NCBI RefSeq assembly: GCF_023229695.1
Contig: NZ_JALNYS010000008.1
Span: 1-64,000 of the forward strand
DNA from: Sulfuricurvum sp.
Lineage (GTDB): Bacteria > Campylobacterota > Campylobacteria > Campylobacterales > Sulfurimonadaceae
Direction of reading: 5' to 3'
Length of the DNA stretch: 64,000 nucleotides
Below, in pieces: positions 60,435 through 64,000 of the stretch. Below the pieces are notes generated by a model, which searched no databases, had not been told where the DNA came from, and was given only the letters and a program-made list of their open reading frames with translations. Both the position numbers and the translations under genes were made by a program. Position 1 is the first letter of the stretch, and each line of letters begins with the position of its first letter.

Positions 60435-60788
60435 ATGAATATTTTTCCAATCTGAACCGAAGCCGATTATGCAAAAGCACTATCTCGTATCGAAATGCTG
60501 ATAGACGCGGAATATGGTACGCTAGAGGGGAATGAGCTCGATATTTTTACAACCCTTGTCGAGAATTACGAAACCAAACATTTTCCGATCCCCGCGTGTG
60601 ATCCCGTTGAGGCGATCCGATTTCAGATGGAGCAGATGGGACTTGAGGCAAAAGACCTGATCCCCATTATCGGTTCGCGATCCAAAGTCTCTGAGATTTT
60701 AAACCATAAACATCAGCTCTCTATTTCTATGATTCATAACTTGCACGCTCAATTGAATGTGCCGTATGAATCACTGATCGGTGCGTAA
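60435..60788 (+). pseudogene. higA: HigA-type antitoxin with premature stop at codon 7
   Basis: From ATG 60435 the frame reads MNIFPI, TGA (60453-60455), then TEADYAKALSRIEMLIDAEYGTLEGNELDIF and an HTH region ending NVPYESLIGA. The intact family starts MNI.PIRTEADY, so CGA to TGA explains the stop. A shorter product could begin at ATG 60495 (97 residues) and keeps the C-terminal DNA-binding part (SRSKVSEILNHKHQLS). No higB toxin is next to it. It lies directly after the AT-rich pair. Confidence 0.75.
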
Positions 60789-60856
60789 TTGGATATTTTC
60801 CAATATAAAACAAAGTTCATGTTATACTTTCTACAAAAAAAGAGGAGGGCGACAAA

Positions 60857-61171
60857 GTGATTAATATCAAAGAACTACAACCGCTGATCGTTGAGCGACT
60901 CCTCTCACTAAACCCTGAAAAAATCATCCTCTTTGGAAGCTACGCATACGGAACACCTCGTAATGATAGTGACATCGATCTGTTTTTAGTCAAAGATAAC
61001 GCCGAAGAGAATATCGAAGCATCCGCATTGATGAAACTCAGAGATTTGATGAAAGAATACAAAATTGGGTTTGATGTTTTATCCGCTAGCAGCCGATTTT
61101 TATCGGAGAGAAGCGATCCGTTTTACAAAGAGGACATTTTGTCCAAAGGGTTAGTCATTTATGGCAAATAA
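60857..61171 (+). CDS. MNT-type nucleotidyltransferase (antitoxin of HEPN/MNT pair)
   Basis: 104 residues. The minimal nucleotidyltransferase motif is ILFGSYAYGTPRNDSDIDLFLV (GSxxxG...DxD). GTG at 60857 with AGGAGGG upstream. TATACT at 60823-60828 is a possible -10. In known HEPN/MNT modules the MNT protein AMPylates and silences the HEPN toxin. It overlaps the HEPN gene by 11 bases. Confidence 0.87.
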   Translation: MINIKELQPLIVERLLSLNPEKIILFGSYAYGTPRNDSDIDLFLVKDNAEENIEASALMKLRDLMKEYKIGFDVLSASSRFLSERSDPFYKEDILSKGLVIYGK

Positions 61172-61571
61172 GCCTCATGCGATAGAGTGGGTAGAAAAAG
61201 CGTACCACGATCTCGATTCGGCTAAAATTCTCTACGAAGCGGGTCATTTTACCGATACGATAGGGTATATTCTCCATCAAAGTATCGAAAAGCTGTATAA
61301 ATCATGTTTGGCGTATGAAAACGTCGCTATTGTAAAAACGCATAACCTCGTTGAGTTAAACGAGCTTGTAGAGGATTGGATAGAATTGGTAGATGCTGAA
61401 ATTCATCTCCTCGCCATCGCTACAACTTATCATACGAAGCAACGATACCCATCACCGCATAAACGCCTCCCCCCAAGAGAAGAGATAAAAGAGATATTGG
61501 ATTTGAACATTCAACTATTTATGACTGTTTGTCAAAAATTAGGCATCGAAGCAGGTATGTTTGGAGTATGA
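61161..61571 (+). CDS. HEPN-domain protein (toxin of HEPN/MNT pair)
   Basis: 136 residues, helical. HEPN features: AIEWVEKAYHDLDSAKILYEAGHFTDTIGYILHQSIEKLYKSCLAY, KTHNLVELNELV and RYPSPHKRLPPREE. The R-x4-6-H RNase motif of some HEPN toxins is not clear; RYPSPH is a candidate. Paired with the MNT gene, it is probably an RNase toxin or a nucleotide-binding partner. Confidence 0.83.
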   Translation: MANKPHAIEWVEKAYHDLDSAKILYEAGHFTDTIGYILHQSIEKLYKSCLAYENVAIVKTHNLVELNELVEDWIELVDAEIHLLAIATTYHTKQRYPSPHKRLPPREEIKEILDLNIQLFMTVCQKLGIEAGMFGV

Positions 61572-62688
61572 TGTCATCATCATCGGTGCGGGGATAAACG
61601 GCTGTTGTAGCGCCTATACGCTCGCCCAAGCAGGTTTAAACGTTGCTCTGATCGATCAGGACGGTATTGCCTCGGGTGGCAGCGGTGCGGCAGGGGCGTT
61701 TATCTCCCCGAAAATCTCCAAAGCCGGTGCGCTTAAAGAGATCATGGAGCGTGCGCACGCTGAAGCACTCGAATTCTACACGACCCGTTTTCCCCGATTT
61801 ACCCTCACCAAGCCTCTTTTGCATATCGCAAATAGCCCCCAAGAATCTGACAAACTCGAACATTTTAAACGCGAAACCTCTTTGCAGCACTCACCGATTG
61901 ATGATGCGTTACAGTCGCTCCTAACCGAGGAAGCGTCAAATGACAGCGCTGTGTATTTTACCGAAGGGGCGGTGGTCGATGCGCAGGGGGTTTGCCGCTC
62001 GATGGCGGAGGGGATCGATTTTTATCCACTTAAAGTAGAACAGCTGATCCATAGGGATGAAGTGTGGCAGGTCGGTGATTTGAATGCCAAACATCTTGTT
62101 CTCGCACTTGGTGCGTATCCGAAACTTTTACCCATTGATTACGTGGGATTACGGGGGATTTGGGGTCATCGGATCGATATCGAGACCTCTACCCACGTCC
62201 CCTGCATCCTGCACCACCATGTCTCTATCTCTCCGACGACCAAAGAGGGGATTGTCGCCATCGGTGCGACGCATGACGTCCATTACTCCCCCTTTTTAGG
62301 GGAATTGTACGACGTAGAGCAGGGGAGAGCGGTACTGTTGGAAAAAGCGTCCAAAACATTAACATTAAATAATATTAATATCATCAACGACTATACGGGG
62401 TTGCGGTCGGGTTCAAACGATTATCTCCCGATGCTCGGGAATTTGGTCGATGCGGATGCGACTTTGCTTTGTTATCCCCATCTGCGCCACGGAAAAGCGG
62501 TTGATCCGGCAGACTACGTCTATTATCCCCAACTGACGATGATCAACGGCTCCGGCGGATACGGATTCGTACTGGCGCCGTATCTGGCAAAACGGCTCAA
62601 AGAGTACCTTGTCGATGGAAAAGCGCTGAATCTTGCACTCTCTCCGTCACGCTTTTTTCCGCGATGGGCCAAAAAACATCAGTCGTAG
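61561..62688 (+). CDS. FAD-dependent oxidoreductase (DadA/MnmC C-terminal-like)
   Basis: 375 residues. The dinucleotide-binding motif is DVIIIGAGINGCCSAYTLAQAGLNVALIDQD, then GGSGAAGAFISPKIS, and the C-terminal FAD region GLRSGSNDYLPMLG ... MINGSGGYGFVLAPYLAKRL. This matches the FAD domain of MnmC (tRNA wobble uridine modification) or related DadA-type oxidases; the methyltransferase half of MnmC is missing. The TTG start lies in the end of the HEPN gene. Confidence 0.8.
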   Translation: MEYDVIIIGAGINGCCSAYTLAQAGLNVALIDQDGIASGGSGAAGAFISPKISKAGALKEIMERAHAEALEFYTTRFPRFTLTKPLLHIANSPQESDKLEHFKRETSLQHSPIDDALQSLLTEEASNDSAVYFTEGAVVDAQGVCRSMAEGIDFYPLKVEQLIHRDEVWQVGDLNAKHLVLALGAYPKLLPIDYVGLRGIWGHRIDIETSTHVPCILHHHVSISPTTKEGIVAIGATHDVHYSPFLGELYDVEQGRAVLLEKASKTLTLNNINIINDYTGLRSGSNDYLPMLGNLVDADATLLCYPHLRHGKAVDPADYVYYPQLTMINGSGGYGFVLAPYLAKRLKEYLVDGKALNLALSPSRFFPRWAKKHQS

Positions 62689-63143
62689 ACGACGACTCCG
62701 TAGTGGTCATCAATCCGGTAAAAACGGGAATCGGCCGTAATGATCAAATCATCCAGCCGTCCCAAACGGGCATAGTTGCTTTTTTCGATTTTAATCCCGT
62801 TTTCGAGAAAAAAACGTTTGAGATTGACGAATTTGATATCGTTGACAAATTTGTATTCAAACTGGTTGTACAGCCGCATCTTTTTATAGCTAAAAATATG
62901 ACTGTCCATATTGAGCTGCGAAGCGGCGTATTGGGTCGGGAGATAGCCGGAGAGATCGGTAAGATCGTTTTGAATATGGGCGTATTTCGGAGGAAGGGTA
63001 TTTTTTTCGATAAAAACATAACGGTTCACTTTAATATGATGACTCTCATTCCAGTAGGAATAGGCCGGAGCGCTGAGACCAAGCTTATGGCTCATCTCTT
63101 TCCAGAGCCAATGCTTATCCAAAAGTGAATAGAATGCGGACAT
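62679..63143 (-). CDS. Hypothetical protein
   Basis: 154 residues, rich in aromatic residues and histidines (LDKHWLWKEMSHKLGLSAPAYSYWNESHHIKVNRYVFIEKN). No signal peptide, domain or motif recognised. Its stop overlaps the convergent oxidoreductase gene by 10 bases. It is 11 bases downstream of the NlpC/P60 gene and probably co-transcribed with it. Confidence 0.6.
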   Translation of the reverse strand: MSAFYSLLDKHWLWKEMSHKLGLSAPAYSYWNESHHIKVNRYVFIEKNTLPPKYAHIQNDLTDLSGYLPTQYAASQLNMDSHIFSYKKMRLYNQFEYKFVNDIKFVNLKRFFLENGIKIEKSNYARLGRLDDLIITADSRFYRIDDHYGVVVYD

Positions 63144-63154
63144 CTTTGAAGAAC

Positions 63155-63928
63155 CTATTCCATTCCTGCAGTATCATTAAATGCAAGCCGTTTGGCGTAC
63201 AAAAAGCGCTGCTTATAATATCCTTTGTCGATGGAGTCGAATTGGACTTTTCGGGAGTTGTATGATGCATGGATAATTTGCCCCTCTCCCGCATAGATAG
63301 CAACATGGGAGGGATCGGATTTATAGGTTCGGTAAAAGAGGAGATCGCCTACCTGTAGATCGCCGAGCTCAACCTTCTCCCCGAGTTGAGCCTGTTCTGC
63401 AGCGCTGTGGGGCAAAGAGACACCGAATTGGCGATAAACTTGCTGGGTAAATCCGGAACAATCGGTACGACTGTCGTCTTTATCGCCGAATCCATAAGGC
63501 GTTCCGAGAAACTCTTTCGCCTTGGCCAGAAGATTTTCTTTGACGCTTTTGATATTCTTAAAGATGGTTTTTCGCTCAGCCGGTGCTTCGGCCGTTTTTT
63601 GGTCTGAACATAGATTCGGTGCGGGTGTCGGTTTGTTGATCACTAAAAAAGGGGTGCTGTCTGCACCAATCGTATCCTTATCGCTTACAACGGGTTTTTG
63701 CGGTAGCGGTTCTGTAGCAATGATGATTTTTGGAGGAGTGAGAGGTTTTACCGCAGTGATGGGAGCCATCAATTTTTTAAAAGCGGTTTCATCGATTTTT
63801 TGCGTTTCCGCTGAGCGTTTCAACTCTCGTTCATATTCTAAGAATAATGAAGGCTCACGCCTTTGCGTTTCCGCATGAGCGGAAAGGGTGAGTAAAATTA
63901 ACGGTATGGGCATCCATGTTTTGACCAT
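63155..63928 (-). CDS. NlpC/P60-family peptidoglycan endopeptidase
   Basis: 257 residues: signal peptide (PLILLTLSAHAETQ), a 110-residue linker, and a C-terminal NlpC/P60 domain. The catalytic cysteine is in DSRTDCSGFTQQVYRQFG, the histidines in DPSHVAIYAG and IIHASYN. It would cut peptide stems of peptidoglycan in the periplasm. AGGAGG is found before the ATG (reverse of gcctcct at about 63933-63939). Confidence 0.9.
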   Translation of the reverse strand: MVKTWMPIPLILLTLSAHAETQRREPSLFLEYERELKRSAETQKIDETAFKKLMAPITAVKPLTPPKIIIATEPLPQKPVVSDKDTIGADSTPFLVINKPTPAPNLCSDQKTAEAPAERKTIFKNIKSVKENLLAKAKEFLGTPYGFGDKDDSRTDCSGFTQQVYRQFGVSLPHSAAEQAQLGEKVELGDLQVGDLLFYRTYKSDPSHVAIYAGEGQIIHASYNSRKVQFDSIDKGYYKQRFLYAKRLAFNDTAGME

Positions 63929-64000
63929 GCAGCCTCCTTACTTTTGTCTCTCTCTCAAGTATTATAGGTTAAAAAACTTTATGTTTTATTATAATCTTTC

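Noticed and set aside
1..64000. tRNA, rRNA, integrase or att sites bounding the accessory patches
   Set aside because: Intergenic regions were read for these and none was recognised; by-eye tRNA detection is limited, so a tRNAscan run would be needed to be certain.

Overview
The window looks like chromosome from a Campylobacterota (epsilonproteobacterial) species, most likely a free-living Sulfuricurvum/Sulfurimonas-type organism. The basis is gene content and order. From memory, two blocks match the Campylobacter jejuni order: nadK-recN-tatD-mltD-rlpA-(hisB)-kdsC-lptC-lptA-engB-membrane protein-mrdA, and metG-small Cys protein-fbp-mobB-lipoprotein-slt-yggT-gltX. Codon use is moderately AT-rich, many genes overlap by 1-20 bases, and TTG/GTG starts are common. 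No rRNA, tRNA, CRISPR array, integrase or complete insertion sequence was seen.

Layout. 0-15.9 kb is a dense plus-strand housekeeping run: a CoA-binding protein, ilvA, a WD40 protein, a Ppx-like protein, nadK, recN, tatD, two cell-wall enzymes (mltD, rlpA), hisB, LPS genes (kdsC, lptC, lptA), engB, a GNAT acetyltransferase, an MreD-like membrane protein and mrdA, ending at convergent ybeY. 16-19.2 kb is an inserted two-gene ATPase plus TPR module. 19.2-25.5 kb holds queC, a YgjP-type metalloprotein, a degenerate Mur-ligase-like protein, metG, fbp and mobB. 25.5-27.7 kb is a decayed accessory patch: XRE-antitoxin remnant, a possible small RNA with a hydrophobic peptide, GIY-YIG, a frameshifted DUF2971 gene and a methyltransferase 3' remnant. 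27.7-33.4 kb returns to core genes but has a frameshifted gltX and a broken trkH. 33.6-42.7 kb carries c-di-GMP proteins, a Y-family polymerase, lipoproteins, a frameshifted methyltransferase, hemF, a radical SAM enzyme and a quinone reductase. 43-48.3 kb has ilvBH, lpxD and aspartate aminotransferase. 48.5-54 kb is a c-di-GMP/TonB cassette. 54-58.3 kb has DUF420, POTRA and superoxide-reductase-like genes and glyS. 58.4-61.6 kb is a defence/toxin-antitoxin cluster: an AT-rich AAA ATPase plus DUF4276/TOPRIM pair, a higA with a nonsense codon and an MNT/HEPN pair. The window ends with a DadA/MnmC-like oxidoreductase and an NlpC/P60 protein.

Most striking outside genes are two families of short structured repeats built as three hairpins around a shared AAGCTTYAG core. 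One has imperfect terminal inverted repeats (ACTGAYSTTACGC) and, in one copy, a 5-bp flanking direct repeat, so it behaves like a MITE. One copy abuts and removes the start of trkH. Copies differ by compensatory stem changes.

Several genes carry frameshifts, and the clearest of these fall in short homopolymers (gltX, methyltransferase, DUF2971, methyltransferase remnant). Sequencing or assembly error must therefore be excluded before treating them as biological.
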